From assembly GCF_026967925.1 (NCBI RefSeq), contig NZ_JAPVBI010000003.1:623070-687069 (forward strand): a stretch of DNA of 64,000 nucleotides, given 5' to 3'. Origin of the DNA: Modestobacter sp. VKM Ac-2985 (GTDB lineage Bacteria; Actinomycetota; Actinomycetes; Mycobacteriales; Geodermatophilaceae). The translations under genes and the position numbers were made by a program. Below, piece by piece: positions 17,100 to 27,913 of the stretch (positions within the stretch are counted from its first letter, which is position 1; each line of letters opens with the position of its first letter). A model generated the notes under the pieces. That model saw nothing but the letters and a program-made list of their open reading frames with translations. It ran no database searches and was not told the DNA's origin.

Positions 17100-18701
17100 A
17101 TGACCATCCCCGAGAACCCCGGGACGGCGCCGGTCGTCGTCATCGGGTGCGGCCCGGTCGGCCAGACCACGGCCCTGCTGCTCGCCCGCTGGGGCCTGTC
17201 GGTCGTCGTGCTCGACGGCCGCCCCGAACGTGACCTGGTCGGCAGCAAGGCGATCTGCCAGCAGCGCGACGTCCTCGACGTCTGGGACTCCGTCGGCGTC
17301 GGGACGGAGCTCGCCCGCCGCGGCGTCACCTGGACCACCGCCCGGACCTTCCACCGCGACCACGAGCTGTTCAGCTTCGAGTTCGTCGACCGCGGGCGGT
17401 CCCCGTTCCCGCCGTTCGTCAACGTCTCGCAGACCCTCACCGAGGAGCTGCTCGACGCAGCGATCGCCGCCCAGCCGCTGATCGAGGTGCGCTGGGACCA
17501 CGAGGTCACCGGCATCGCGCAGGACGACGCCGGGGTGTCCGTCTCCTGCGCCGACGGGTCGACCGTCACCGGCAGCCACGCGGTCGCCTGCGCCGGCCCG
17601 CGCGCCGACGTCGTCCGCTCGGCCCTGGGGCTGACCTTCGAGGGGCAGACCTTCGGCGACCAGTTCCTGATCTGCGACATCCGCACCGACCTGCCCGGCT
17701 GGGAGACCGAGCGGCGCTTCTACTTCGACCCGGAGTGGAACCCCGGCCGCCAGGTGCTCATCCACCCCTGCCCGGACTCCACCTTCCGGATCGACTGGCA
17801 GGTGCCGCCGGAGTTCGACCTGGCCACCGAGGAGGCCTCCGGCGGGCTGGACCGGCGGATCCGTCAGGTCATCGGCGACCGGCCCTACGAGATCGTCTGG
17901 AAGTCGGTCTACCGGTTCCACTCCCGGGTCGTGGACCGGATGCGGGTCGGGCGCGTGCTCGTGGCCGGGGACGCCGCCCACCTGGTCTCCCCCTTCGGCG
18001 CCCGCGGCCTGAACTCCGGGGTCCTGGACGCCGAGAACGCCGCCTGGAAGCTCGCCTTCGTGCTGCGCGGCTGGGCGCCGGAGAGCCTGCTGGACAGCTA
18101 CCACGACGAGCGCCACGCCGCGGCCGTGGAGAACCTGGACGTCACCGGGGCCACCATGCGGTTCCTGGTGCCGGGCACCCCGGCGGAGGCCGAACACCGG
18201 CTCACGGTGCTCGAGCGGGCCACCACCGATCCCGCGGCCCGGGCCGAGGTCGACTCCGGCCGCCTGGCGGAGCCGTTCTGGTACGTCGACTCCCCGCTCA
18301 CCACCCCCGACGACCGGCGCCCGTTCCCCGGCCGGCCGGCGCGCGGCGACGTCCCGGTGCCTGCGCCGGGGGTGCTGGCACCCGACGCCCCGGTCACCGT
18401 CCCCGGCCGGCCGGACCTCGTCCGGCTCCGGCAGCTGGCCCGGGCCGGGGTGACCGTCCTCGTCGGGGACGACGCCGCCCTGCCCGACGTGCTCCCCGGT
18501 GACCTGCCGGTCGCGGTGCACCGGGTGAGCGACCTGGACCCCGACTCCACCCTGCGCGAGGCGCTGGGCGTCCGCCCCGACGAGACCTGGGTGCTCCGGC
18601 CCGACGCCCACGTCGCCGCCGTCCTCACCCGACCCGCCGACGTCGCCCCCGCGGTGGCCCGGCTGCTCGCCCGCCCCGCCCTCTCCCCCGTCCCTGCCTG
18701 A
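17100..18701 (+). CDS. FAD-dependent aromatic monooxygenase (MhpA/3-hydroxyphenylacetate hydroxylase-like)
   Basis: A 533-residue group A flavoprotein hydroxylase: N-terminal Rossmann motif VVVIGCGPVGQTTALLLAR, the C-terminal FAD motif RVLVAGDAAHLVSPFGARG, then a thioredoxin-like C-terminal domain of about 130 residues as in the phenol hydroxylase/MhpA/PheA group. These enzymes add OH to a phenolic ring using NAD(P)H and O2. Directly upstream of homogentisate dioxygenase, the simplest role is ring hydroxylation that yields homogentisate, for example 3-hydroxyphenylacetate 6-hydroxylation. No 4-hydroxyphenylpyruvate dioxygenase gene is present in this cluster. The substrate is therefore inferred from context. 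ATG 17100 overlaps its weak GGAG, suggesting translation by coupling from the gene before. Confidence 0.82.
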   Translation: MTIPENPGTAPVVVIGCGPVGQTTALLLARWGLSVVVLDGRPERDLVGSKAICQQRDVLDVWDSVGVGTELARRGVTWTTARTFHRDHELFSFEFVDRGRSPFPPFVNVSQTLTEELLDAAIAAQPLIEVRWDHEVTGIAQDDAGVSVSCADGSTVTGSHAVACAGPRADVVRSALGLTFEGQTFGDQFLICDIRTDLPGWETERRFYFDPEWNPGRQVLIHPCPDSTFRIDWQVPPEFDLATEEASGGLDRRIRQVIGDRPYEIVWKSVYRFHSRVVDRMRVGRVLVAGDAAHLVSPFGARGLNSGVLDAENAAWKLAFVLRGWAPESLLDSYHDERHAAAVENLDVTGATMRFLVPGTPAEAEHRLTVLERATTDPAARAEVDSGRLAEPFWYVDSPLTTPDDRRPFPGRPARGDVPVPAPGVLAPDAPVTVPGRPDLVRLRQLARAGVTVLVGDDAALPDVLPGDLPVAVHRVSDLDPDSTLREALGVRPDETWVLRPDAHVAAVLTRPADVAPAVARLLARPALSPVPA

Positions 18702-18716
18702 CCCGACCCCAGCCCT

Positions 18717-18752
18717 CCCCGAGGGCAGAAATGGCCATTTCTGCCCTCGGGG
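18717..18752. repeat. 36-bp perfect palindrome inside the homogentisate operon
   Basis: The two 18-base halves (18717-18734 and 18735-18752) are exact reverse complements with no spacer. The flanks are G/C-rich; the core GAAATGGCCATTTC is A/T-rich, very unlike the surrounding DNA. It sits between the monooxygenase stop and the homogentisate dioxygenase ribosome site. It may be a dispersed REP-like element, an operator, or an internal attenuator/RNA-processing hairpin. No second copy was seen in this window. Confidence 0.9.
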
Positions 18753-18773
18753 GCGCACCCAGGAGGAACCACG

Positions 18774-19994
18774 ATGGCGTTCTACCGACAGGTGGGCAGC
18801 GTCCCGCCCAAGCGGCACACCCAGCACCGTCGGCCCGACGGCGGCCTGTACTCCGAGGAGCTCGTCGGCGAGGAGGGGTTCTCCTCGGACTCCTCGCTGC
18901 TCTACCACTCCGGCATCCCGTCGGCGCTGGTCGACGCCCGGCCGTGGGAGCTGCCCGACCAGACGCTGACCCCCAACGCCCCGCTGGTGCCCCGGCACCT
19001 GAAGCTGCACGACCTGTTCCCCGGCGAGGAGCACAAGGCGACCGACGCGGTGACCGGGCGCCGGCTGGTGCTGGGCAACGCCGACGTCCGGATCTCCTAC
19101 GCCGTCAGCTCGCTGACCAGCCCGTACTACCGCAACGCCACCGGTGACGAGTGCGTCTACGTGGAGCGCGGGTCGGCGGTCCTGGAGACCTCCTTCGGCG
19201 CGCTGGAGGTCGGTCAGGGCGACTACGTGGTCATCCCGCGCACCGTCACCCACCGCTGGGTCCCCACCGGCACGTCGGCATCCGGCACAGACCCGCTGCG
19301 CACCTACGCCATCGAGGCCAACAGCCACATCGCCCCACCCAAGCGCTACCTCTCCAAGTACGGGCAGTTCCTGGAGCACGCGCCGTTCTGCGAGCGCGAC
19401 CTCCGCGGCCCCACCGAGCCGCTGGTGGCCGAGGGCACCGACGTCGAGGTCTACGTCAAGCACCGCGGCAACGGCCCCGGCGGGCTGGCCGGCACGGTGC
19501 ACGTGACCCCGGAGCACCCCTTCGACGTGGTGGGCTGGGACGGCTGCCTCTACCCGTACGCCTTCAACATCGCCGACTACGAGCCGATCACCGGCCGGGT
19601 GCACCAGCCGCCGCCGGTGCACCAGGTCTTCGAGGGCGCCAACTTCGTGATCTGCAACTTCGTGCCCCGCAAGGTCGACTACCACCCGCTCGCGGTGCCG
19701 GTGCCCTACTACCACTCCAACGTCGACTCCGACGAGATCATGTTCTACGTCGACGGCGACTACGAGGCCCGCAAGGGCTCCGGGATCGGCAAGGGCTCGA
19801 TCTCCGTGCACCCCGGTGGGCACAGCCACGGCCCGCAGCCGGGCGCGGTCGAGCGCTCGCTGGGTGCGGAGTACTTCGACGAGACCGCCGTCATGGTCGA
19901 CACCTTCCGGCCGCTGGACCTCGGCGAGGCCGGCGTCGCCTCCGACGACGGGAAGTACGCCTGGTCCTGGTCCGGCCGCGGGCCCTCGGCGTGA
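18774..19994 (+). CDS. hmgA: Homogentisate 1,2-dioxygenase
   Basis: A 406-residue Fe(II) ring-cleavage dioxygenase converting homogentisate to 4-maleylacetoacetate. The iron-ligand region is intact: PYYHSNVDSDEIMFYVDGDY and HPGGHSHGPQ near the C-terminus. The N-terminal cupin has DECVYVERGSA and VIPRTVTHRW. At 406 residues it is slightly shorter than Gram-negative enzymes (about 430). The Shine-Dalgarno AGGAGG is strong. The stop overlaps the GTG start of fumarylacetoacetase by four bases. The central gene of the operon; the pathway ends in fumarate and acetoacetate. Confidence 0.95.
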   Translation: MAFYRQVGSVPPKRHTQHRRPDGGLYSEELVGEEGFSSDSSLLYHSGIPSALVDARPWELPDQTLTPNAPLVPRHLKLHDLFPGEEHKATDAVTGRRLVLGNADVRISYAVSSLTSPYYRNATGDECVYVERGSAVLETSFGALEVGQGDYVVIPRTVTHRWVPTGTSASGTDPLRTYAIEANSHIAPPKRYLSKYGQFLEHAPFCERDLRGPTEPLVAEGTDVEVYVKHRGNGPGGLAGTVHVTPEHPFDVVGWDGCLYPYAFNIADYEPITGRVHQPPPVHQVFEGANFVICNFVPRKVDYHPLAVPVPYYHSNVDSDEIMFYVDGDYEARKGSGIGKGSISVHPGGHSHGPQPGAVERSLGAEYFDETAVMVDTFRPLDLGEAGVASDDGKYAWSWSGRGPSA

Positions 19995-21187
19995 CGGGCA
20001 GCTGGCTCGAGCTCCCCGCGGACACCGGCTACGGGCTGGGCAACCTGCCCCTCGGCGTCTTCTCCACCGCGGGCGCGGCACCCCGGACAGGTGTCGCGAT
20101 CGGCGACCAGGTGCTGGACCTCGCCGCGGCCACCGGCGACGACGTGCACGCCACCGGCACGCTCAACGCCTTCCTGGCGCAGGGGCCGGCGGCCTGGGCG
20201 GCGCTGCGCGCCCAGCTCGTCGACTGGCTCACCGACCCCGCGCACCGCGGGGACGTGGAGCCGCACCTCCTGCCGCGGGCCGACGTGCGGATGCACCTGC
20301 CGATCGAGGTCGCCGACTACGTCGACTTCTACAGCTCCCAGCACCACGCGGAGAACCTCGGGGCGATGTTCCGCCCGGACTCCGCGGCGCTCACCCCGAA
20401 CTGGAAGCACCTGCCCATCGGCTACCACGGCCGGGCCGGCACGGTGGCCGTCTCCGGCACCCCCGTCGTCCGGCCCTGCGGTCAGCGCAAGGCCCCGGCC
20501 GACGACGCACCGACCTTCGGGCCCTCCCAGCGGCTGGACATCGAGGCCGAGGTCGGGTTCGTGGTGGGCGCGGGCTCGGAGCTCGGCACCGCGGTGCCGG
20601 TCGGCCGGTTCGCCGACCACGTGTTCGGGGTCTGCCTGGTCAACGACTGGTCCTCCCGCGACCTGCAGGCCTGGGAGTACGTGCCGCTGGGCCCGTTCCT
20701 CGGCAAGTCCTTCCTCACCTCGATCTCCCCCTGGGTCGTGCCGCTGGCCGCCCTGGAGGCGGCCCGCGTCGACCCGCCGACCCGCGACCCGCAGCCGCTG
20801 CCCTACCTGCGGGACGACGGCGAGCGCTGGGGGCTGGACATCAGCCTGGAGGTGCGGCTCAACGGCGAGGTGCTCAGCCGGCCGCCGTTCGACCTCATGT
20901 ACTGGACCCCGGCGCAGCAGCTGGCGCACATGACCGTCAACGGGGCGTCGCTGCGCACCGGCGACCTGTTCGCCTCCGGCACGGTGTCCGGCCCCCGCGC
21001 GGACCAGCGCGGCTCGTTCATCGAGCTGTCCTGGGGCGGCAAGGAGCCGCTGACCCTGGCCGACGGCTCCACCCGCACCTTCCTCGAGGACGGCGACGAG
21101 GTGGTCATCACCGCCACCGCGCCCGGCCCCGACGGCACCCGCATCGCCTTCGGCGAGGTCACCGGCCGGGTCGAACCGGCCCGCTGA
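19991..21187 (+). CDS. fahA: Fumarylacetoacetase
   Basis: A 398-residue hydrolase splitting fumarylacetoacetate to fumarate and acetoacetate, the last step of homogentisate catabolism. It has the N-terminal FAH domain, then the catalytic region: VDFYSSQHHAENLG, EAEVGFVVG and VNDWSSRDLQAWEYVPLG with metal-ligand Asp/Glu residues. GTG 19991 overlaps the TGA of hmgA (GTGA), a clear sign of coupled translation. No maleylacetoacetate isomerase gene lies in this operon. That step must be done by an enzyme encoded elsewhere (in actinobacteria possibly mycothiol-dependent) or spontaneously. Confidence 0.94.
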   Translation: MTGSWLELPADTGYGLGNLPLGVFSTAGAAPRTGVAIGDQVLDLAAATGDDVHATGTLNAFLAQGPAAWAALRAQLVDWLTDPAHRGDVEPHLLPRADVRMHLPIEVADYVDFYSSQHHAENLGAMFRPDSAALTPNWKHLPIGYHGRAGTVAVSGTPVVRPCGQRKAPADDAPTFGPSQRLDIEAEVGFVVGAGSELGTAVPVGRFADHVFGVCLVNDWSSRDLQAWEYVPLGPFLGKSFLTSISPWVVPLAALEAARVDPPTRDPQPLPYLRDDGERWGLDISLEVRLNGEVLSRPPFDLMYWTPAQQLAHMTVNGASLRTGDLFASGTVSGPRADQRGSFIELSWGGKEPLTLADGSTRTFLEDGDEVVITATAPGPDGTRIAFGEVTGRVEPAR

Positions 21188-21236
21188 CCACACCGTCCCC
21201 TGCCCGCACTGCACCACCCAACCCGAGAGGCCGACG

Positions 21237-22685
21237 ATGACCACTCCCACCGTTGCCACGCCCGTCGACACCGACGCGGACACCCCGACGTACGAGCGCC
21301 TGCTGGCCGCCGTCACCGACCCCGACGGCCGCGAGGTCCTCGACCCGGCCACCGGCGAGGTCGTCGGCCGGGTCGCCTTCGGCTCCACCGAGGACGTGGA
21401 CCGCGCCGTGGCCACCGCCCGCGCCGCCCAGCCGGCCTGGGCGGCCCGCGCCGACTCCGAGCGCATCGACCTGCTGCTGCGCGCTGCCGACGCGATCGAC
21501 GCCGCGGCCGAGCCGCTGGCCGAGCTGCTGTCCCGCGAGCAGGGCAAGCCGCTCAACGGCCCGAACGCCCGGTTCGAGGTCGGTGCCTGCTCGGCGTGGC
21601 TGCGGGCCACCGCCGCCACCGAGCTGCCCGTGGAGACCGTCGTCGACGACGGGGACACCCACGCCGAGCTGCACTACCGCCCGGTCGGCGTCGTCGGCGC
21701 CATCGGGCCGTGGAACTGGCCGATGATGATCACGATCTGGCAGGTCGCCCCCGCCCTCCGGATGGGCAACACCGTGGTGGTCAAGCCCTCCGAGCACACC
21801 CCGCTGAGCGTGCTGGCGCTGCTGGAGGTCCTCAACGGCGTCCTCCCCGCCGACGTCCTCACCGGCGTGGCCGGCGAGGGTGACGTCGGTGCGCGGCTGT
21901 CCGGCCACCCGGACGTGGACAAGGTGATGTTCACCGGCTCCACCGCCACCGGCCAGGCGATCATCAAGAGCTCGGCGGACACCGTGAAGCGGCTGACCCT
22001 CGAGCTGGGCGGCAACGACGCCGGGATCGTGCTGCCCGACGTCGACCCGAAGGCGATCGCGGAGGGCCTGTTCTGGGGCGCCTTCATCAACACCGGCCAG
22101 ACCTGCGCGGCGCTCAAGCGGCTGTACGTGCACACCGACGTCTACGACCAGGTCTGCGCGGCCCTGGTCGAGGTGGCGAAGGCGATGCCGATGGGCCGGG
22201 GCCTGGACGAGCAGAACGTGCTCGGCCCGCTGCAGAACCGGGCCCAGTACGACATCGTGACCCGGCTGGTCGACGCCGCCCGCGACTCCGGCGCCACGAT
22301 CCTGACCGGTGGTGACCCCGACGCCGACGCCCCCGGCCACTTCTACCCGACCACCCTGGTCGCCGACATCGACGATGAGAACCCGCTGGTCGCCGAGGAG
22401 CAGTTCGGGCCGGCGCTGCCGATCGTGCGCTACGACGACCTCGAGGACGCCGTCGCCATGGCCAACCGGCTCGACGTCGGCCTGGGCGCCTCGGTCTGGA
22501 GCAACGACCGGGACGCGGCCCGCGCCGTCGCCGCCCGCCTGGAGGCCGGGACCGTCTGGATCAACGCGCACGGCGGCGTGCACCCGATGATCCCCTTCGG
22601 CGGCCACAAGAGGTCCGGGTACGGACTCGAGTTCGGCGCCGAGGGTCTCAAGGCCGTGGCGGTCCCCCAGGTGATCAACGGCTGA
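21237..22685 (+). CDS. Aldehyde dehydrogenase (NAD(P)+)
   Basis: A 482-residue ALDH-superfamily enzyme. It has the cofactor-site motif IGPWNWPMMI, catalytic Glu in LELGGNDAGIVL, catalytic Cys in NTGQTCAALKRLYV and the C-terminal FGGHKRSGYGLEFG. It should oxidise an aldehyde to the acid. As the last structural gene of the homogentisate operon it may supply an arylacetate, such as hydroxyphenylacetate from hydroxyphenylacetaldehyde, to the upstream hydroxylase. That substrate is inferred. Purine-rich CCGAGAGGCC precedes the ATG. A nine-base-stem hairpin begins at its stop codon. Confidence 0.88.
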   Translation: MTTPTVATPVDTDADTPTYERLLAAVTDPDGREVLDPATGEVVGRVAFGSTEDVDRAVATARAAQPAWAARADSERIDLLLRAADAIDAAAEPLAELLSREQGKPLNGPNARFEVGACSAWLRATAATELPVETVVDDGDTHAELHYRPVGVVGAIGPWNWPMMITIWQVAPALRMGNTVVVKPSEHTPLSVLALLEVLNGVLPADVLTGVAGEGDVGARLSGHPDVDKVMFTGSTATGQAIIKSSADTVKRLTLELGGNDAGIVLPDVDPKAIAEGLFWGAFINTGQTCAALKRLYVHTDVYDQVCAALVEVAKAMPMGRGLDEQNVLGPLQNRAQYDIVTRLVDAARDSGATILTGGDPDADAPGHFYPTTLVADIDDENPLVAEEQFGPALPIVRYDDLEDAVAMANRLDVGLGASVWSNDRDAARAVAARLEAGTVWINAHGGVHPMIPFGGHKRSGYGLEFGAEGLKAVAVPQVING

Positions 22686-22708
22686 GGCCGCGGCGGTGCC
22701 CGCGGCCT
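22685..22708 (+). terminator. Hairpin terminator after the homogentisate operon
   Basis: Perfect nine-base arms AGGCCGCGG and CCGCGGCCT with a six-base loop, starting at the last base of the aldehyde dehydrogenase stop. It probably separates the operon from the IclR gene. A TAGGGT (22708-22713) overlapping its end could be the iclR -10. Confidence 0.6.
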
Positions 22709-22757
22709 AGGGTGGACCACCACGCTCACAGCGGACGGCGACCACAGGGGGACGGCG

Positions 22758-23450
22758 ATGCCAGCGAACGACAGCGGGGGTGCTCCGCAGTCGCAGACGC
22801 TGGACCGCGGCATCCGGGTCCTCGAGCACCTGGCCAGTGCGGGCACCCCGCAGCCGGTGACCGAGATCGGCCGCGCCCTGGACCTGCACCGGTCGATCAC
22901 CTACCGGCTGCTGCGCACCCTGGAGGACCACCAGCTCGTCGAACGCGACCCGCTGGGCCACTACGGCCTGGGGCTCGGGATCGCCGCGCTGGCCCGCGGG
23001 GTGCGCACGGACCTCAACGCCGCTGCGCTCCCCCGGCTCAACCAGCTGTCCACCGAGCTGGGCATGACGGCGTTCCTGGTGGTGCGGGCCGGCGACGAGG
23101 CCGTGACGGTGACCAGCGTCGAGCCCCAGGACACCCGGGCGCACGTCACCTACCGGCCCGGCACCCGGCACCCGGTCGGCCGCGGCGCCCCGGGGCTGGC
23201 CCTGCTGATGCCGGAGCCACCGGCAGCCGGCGACCGGGCGACGCTCCAGGAGGCGCGACGCGCCGGCTGGGCCAGCTCGCACGGTGAGGTGATCCCCGGC
23301 ATCCGGTCGATCGCCGCGCCGGTCCTCGGCCCCGACGGCGGGGCCCGCGCGGCGCTCGCCGTGGTCTTCGTGGACGAGAACACCGACGTCGAGCAGATCG
23401 GCCGGTCCGTGGCCGCCGCCGCCGGGAAGGTCGCCGCCGTCCTGCGCTGA
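22758..23450 (+). CDS. IclR-family regulator, homogentisate cluster
   Basis: A 230-residue IclR protein: N-terminal winged helix (LDRGIRVLEHLA, VTEIGRALDLHRSITYRLLR) and C-terminal effector domain (LNQLSTELGMTAFLVVRAG, ending GRSVAAAAGKVAAVLR). The effector domain is about 20 residues shorter than usual. GGGGGACGG precedes ATG 22758. It directly follows the homogentisate genes, and the perfect dyad at 16087-16103 near the operon promoter is its most plausible target, so it probably controls this operon in response to an aromatic acid. Binding is inferred. Confidence 0.83.
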   Translation: MPANDSGGAPQSQTLDRGIRVLEHLASAGTPQPVTEIGRALDLHRSITYRLLRTLEDHQLVERDPLGHYGLGLGIAALARGVRTDLNAAALPRLNQLSTELGMTAFLVVRAGDEAVTVTSVEPQDTRAHVTYRPGTRHPVGRGAPGLALLMPEPPAAGDRATLQEARRAGWASSHGEVIPGIRSIAAPVLGPDGGARAALAVVFVDENTDVEQIGRSVAAAAGKVAAVLR

Positions 23451-23461
23451 GCCCCCAGCGG

Positions 23462-25831
<2,370 letters not shown>

Positions 25832-26012
25832 GTGTCTCCTCGGGGCGGGTCCGGTGCTCACGGATGCGGCTTCCTGGTGCGACGGCGGGGTCAGCGTGCC
25901 GCAGATCGGCGTGCAGTGGGGAGCTCGCGCCCGGCCGGCGGTGCTCCCCGGGCCCTCACGCCAGTCACGTCCCCACCGCCTGCGCTCCTCCGTTCCTGAC
26001 CGGTCGGGCCCC

Positions 26013-26042
26013 TTGTCCCGCGGCGACCACCGGGGCTACGGT
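26013..26042 (+). promoter_or_regulatory. Candidate promoter of the ACT-domain gene
   Basis: TTGTCC (26013-26018), an 18-base spacer, then TACGGT (26037-26042). The predicted start site is near 26049, which is also a GTG opening a 13-codon frame. The rest of the 340-base gap 25832-26171 shows no other gene. Confidence 0.4.
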
Positions 26043-26048
26043 GCGGCT

Positions 26049-26090
26049 GTGGCTGGGCAGCGGATTCCGTGCGGGCCCGTCGGCGACTGA
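26049..26090 (+). CDS. Possible 13-codon leaderless upstream ORF
   Basis: GTG exactly six bases after the -10-like TACGGT, 13 codons (MAGQRIPCGPVGD if initiated with Met), then TGA at 26088-26090. It lies 81 bases before the ACT-domain gene. The spacing matches other leaderless starts here. It has no run of a single regulatory amino acid, so classical attenuation is not indicated. Confidence 0.25.
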   Translation: MAGQRIPCGPVGD

Positions 26091-26171
26091 CCCTCGCACC
26101 GGCGGGTCCGTGGGCACGTCCATCGAGGTCGCTCCCCCGCTGACCAGGGCCACCCGGCCCGGAGGCTCCCC

Positions 26172-26450
26172 ATGTCCCCCCGCCACAGCTCCGCCCACGA
26201 CGAGGCCAAGGTGCGCGTCGTCGTCACCGACGCACTCGGCCTGCAGCGCGTCCTCACCATGCTGACCGGGCGCCACCACGCCTTCACCCGGCTGTCGGCC
26301 GAGGAGGCCGGCACCGACCGCTGGACGATCGACGTCGACCTCATCGCCACCCCCGGGGAGGTCGACCTGGTGGCCGCCCGCCTGCACCGGCTCCCCTGCG
26401 TGCTGACGGTCGACGTCAGCCTGGCCGGGCGGCTCGCGTCGACCGCCTGA
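26172..26450 (+). CDS. Small ACT-domain-like protein
   Basis: A 92-residue protein with the beta-alpha-beta-beta-alpha-beta pattern of an ACT domain: VRVVVTDALGLQRVLTMLTG, then RWTIDVDLIA, then VAARLHRLPCVLTVDV. The closest resemblance is to IlvN/IlvH-type regulatory subunits, where ACT domains bind amino acids. Only the ACT unit is present, with no catalytic domain. GGAGG precedes the ATG. It ends 12 bases from the stop of a convergent DAHP synthase, so a link to aromatic amino acid control is tempting, but convergent genes need not be related. Amino-acid sensing is inferred from fold. Confidence 0.65.
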   Translation: MSPRHSSAHDEAKVRVVVTDALGLQRVLTMLTGRHHAFTRLSAEEAGTDRWTIDVDLIATPGEVDLVAARLHRLPCVLTVDVSLAGRLASTA

Positions 26451-26462
26451 CCCCGCTGCCGG

Positions 26463-27680
26463 TCAGGCCCCGCGCCGCACCCGGGAGGCCTCGGCCAGCT
26501 CCGCCAGCAGCTCCTCGGTGGTGCTGAGGTCGACGCAGGCGTCGGTGACGCTCTTGCCGTGCTCCAGGCGCTCGGGGTGCCGCTGGTCCAGGTCCTGCCG
26601 TCCCGCCACCAGGTTGCTCTCGATCATCACCCCGCGGATCGCCTGCTCGCCGCCGGAGACCTGCCCGGCCAGGTCGTGCACGACCTCGACCTGACGGCGG
26701 TGGTCCTTCTGGCTGTTGCCGTGCGAGGCGTCGACGACCAGGACCTCCGGCAGGCCGCGGGCAGCCAGCGCCCGCTTGGTGGCGGCGATGTGCGTGGCCG
26801 AGTAGTTGGGGCCGTCCTTGGCGCCGCGCAGGATGACGTGGCCGGTGTCGTTGCCACTGGTGGACAGCTGGGCGCTCACGCCGTGGTGGTCGACGCCCAG
26901 GAACTCGTGCGGCGCCCGCGCGGTGAGCACGGCCTGGATCGCCACGTCGATGCTGCCCTCCGGGGAGTTCTTGAAGCCGACGACGGAGGAGAAGCCGGAC
27001 ACCCGCTCCCGGGCGGTCTGGTCGGTGACGTTGCGGGCCCCGACGCCGTTGTAGGTGACCAGCCCGTCGACGTACTGCGGGGTGAGCGCGTTCAGCGGCT
27101 CGGCGGCAACCGGGACCCCCAGCGCGGTGATCGCGCCCATCAGCATCCGGGTGGCGACGAGGCCGACGCTGATCCGGCTGGAGCCGTCCAGGAACGGGTC
27201 GTAGGCGAACCCCTTCCAGTCCACCTCGGTCCGCGGCTTCTCGGTGTAGGTCCGCATCAGGATCTCCAGGTCCGCGCCGTGCCGCGCGCGCATCCGGGCG
27301 AGGAAGGCGGCGTACTCCAGGGCGGCGGCCGGGTCGTGGATCGAGCAGGGGCCGGCGATGACGGCCAGCCGGTCGTCGGCGCCGCCGACGATGGCGGCCG
27401 TGACCCGACGCGCGTCCCGGGTCGTGGCGGCCGACTCCGCCGACAGCGGGACGACGGTCGCCACCGCGGCCGGGGTGACGACGACGCTCAGGCCGGTGAT
27501 CCGGGCGTTCCCCAGGTCGCTCACGTCGACGTCCGGCGCCGGCGCGGCACCGAGTCGCTGCTGCACCCCGGGCAGCAGCTCGGTCAGCGCGGCGTCGATC
27601 TGGGCGTTCACCCGGGTCTGGACGTCCAGCAGCGCCTCGGCGATCCGCGTGGCCTCGTCCAGCAGCTGGCCAGCCGGCAT
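26463..27680 (-). CDS. aroG: 3-deoxy-7-phosphoheptulonate synthase, class I (DAHP synthase)
   Basis: A 405-residue class I DAHP synthase joining PEP and erythrose 4-phosphate, the first step of the shikimate pathway. It has AVIAGPCSIHD near residue 105, MRTYTEKPRTEVDWKG, GFKNSPEGS, GVDHHGVSAQ and VVDASHGNSQKDHRRQ, all expected for AroF/AroG/AroH enzymes. The N-terminal extension (about 50 residues) is typical of the feedback-regulated subgroup. ATG 27680 has GGAGGAG upstream. Many actinobacteria rely on a class II enzyme, so this may be a second isozyme. The symbol reflects family, not a proven isozyme identity. Confidence 0.93.
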   Translation of the reverse strand: MPAGQLLDEATRIAEALLDVQTRVNAQIDAALTELLPGVQQRLGAAPAPDVDVSDLGNARITGLSVVVTPAAVATVVPLSAESAATTRDARRVTAAIVGGADDRLAVIAGPCSIHDPAAALEYAAFLARMRARHGADLEILMRTYTEKPRTEVDWKGFAYDPFLDGSSRISVGLVATRMLMGAITALGVPVAAEPLNALTPQYVDGLVTYNGVGARNVTDQTARERVSGFSSVVGFKNSPEGSIDVAIQAVLTARAPHEFLGVDHHGVSAQLSTSGNDTGHVILRGAKDGPNYSATHIAATKRALAARGLPEVLVVDASHGNSQKDHRRQVEVVHDLAGQVSGGEQAIRGVMIESNLVAGRQDLDQRHPERLEHGKSVTDACVDLSTTEELLAELAEASRVRRGA

Positions 27681-27813
27681 GGGGGTCTCCTCCGTCGTTC
27701 CGATCAGCCAGCACCCCGGGCGGGGCCGCGCCCGCACCCGGCGGGACTGACGGGCACAGCATCCCGGAGCGGGGGACGCCGGCCTCCTCTCGGGGTGCCG
27801 GGGCCGACCAGCG

Positions 27814-27834
27814 GGAACCCCGGACCGGGGTTCC
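27814..27834. repeat. 21-bp inverted repeat between aroG and the EAL-GGDEF gene
   Basis: GGAACCCCGG-A-CCGGGGTTCC, perfect ten-base arms around one base, in the 233-base divergent region. It is about 80 bases upstream of the EAL-GGDEF start and 130 from the aroG start. The single-base centre favours a protein-binding operator over an RNA terminator. Confidence 0.5.
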
Positions 27835-27913
27835 TGCACTCGCCCGGGAGCGCAGCCGGAACGGCACGGGCCCGGGGCCCGCGCCGACCCGTCCGGCGTG
27901 GAAGGCTCGCCCC

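Noticed and set aside
17040-20081. Open frame of 1013 codons on the minus strand across the hydroxylase and hmgA
   Set aside because: It is antisense to two clearly recognised genes. Its translation is Gly/Val/Asp/Arg-rich with no domain; such long shadows are expected in very GC-rich DNA.
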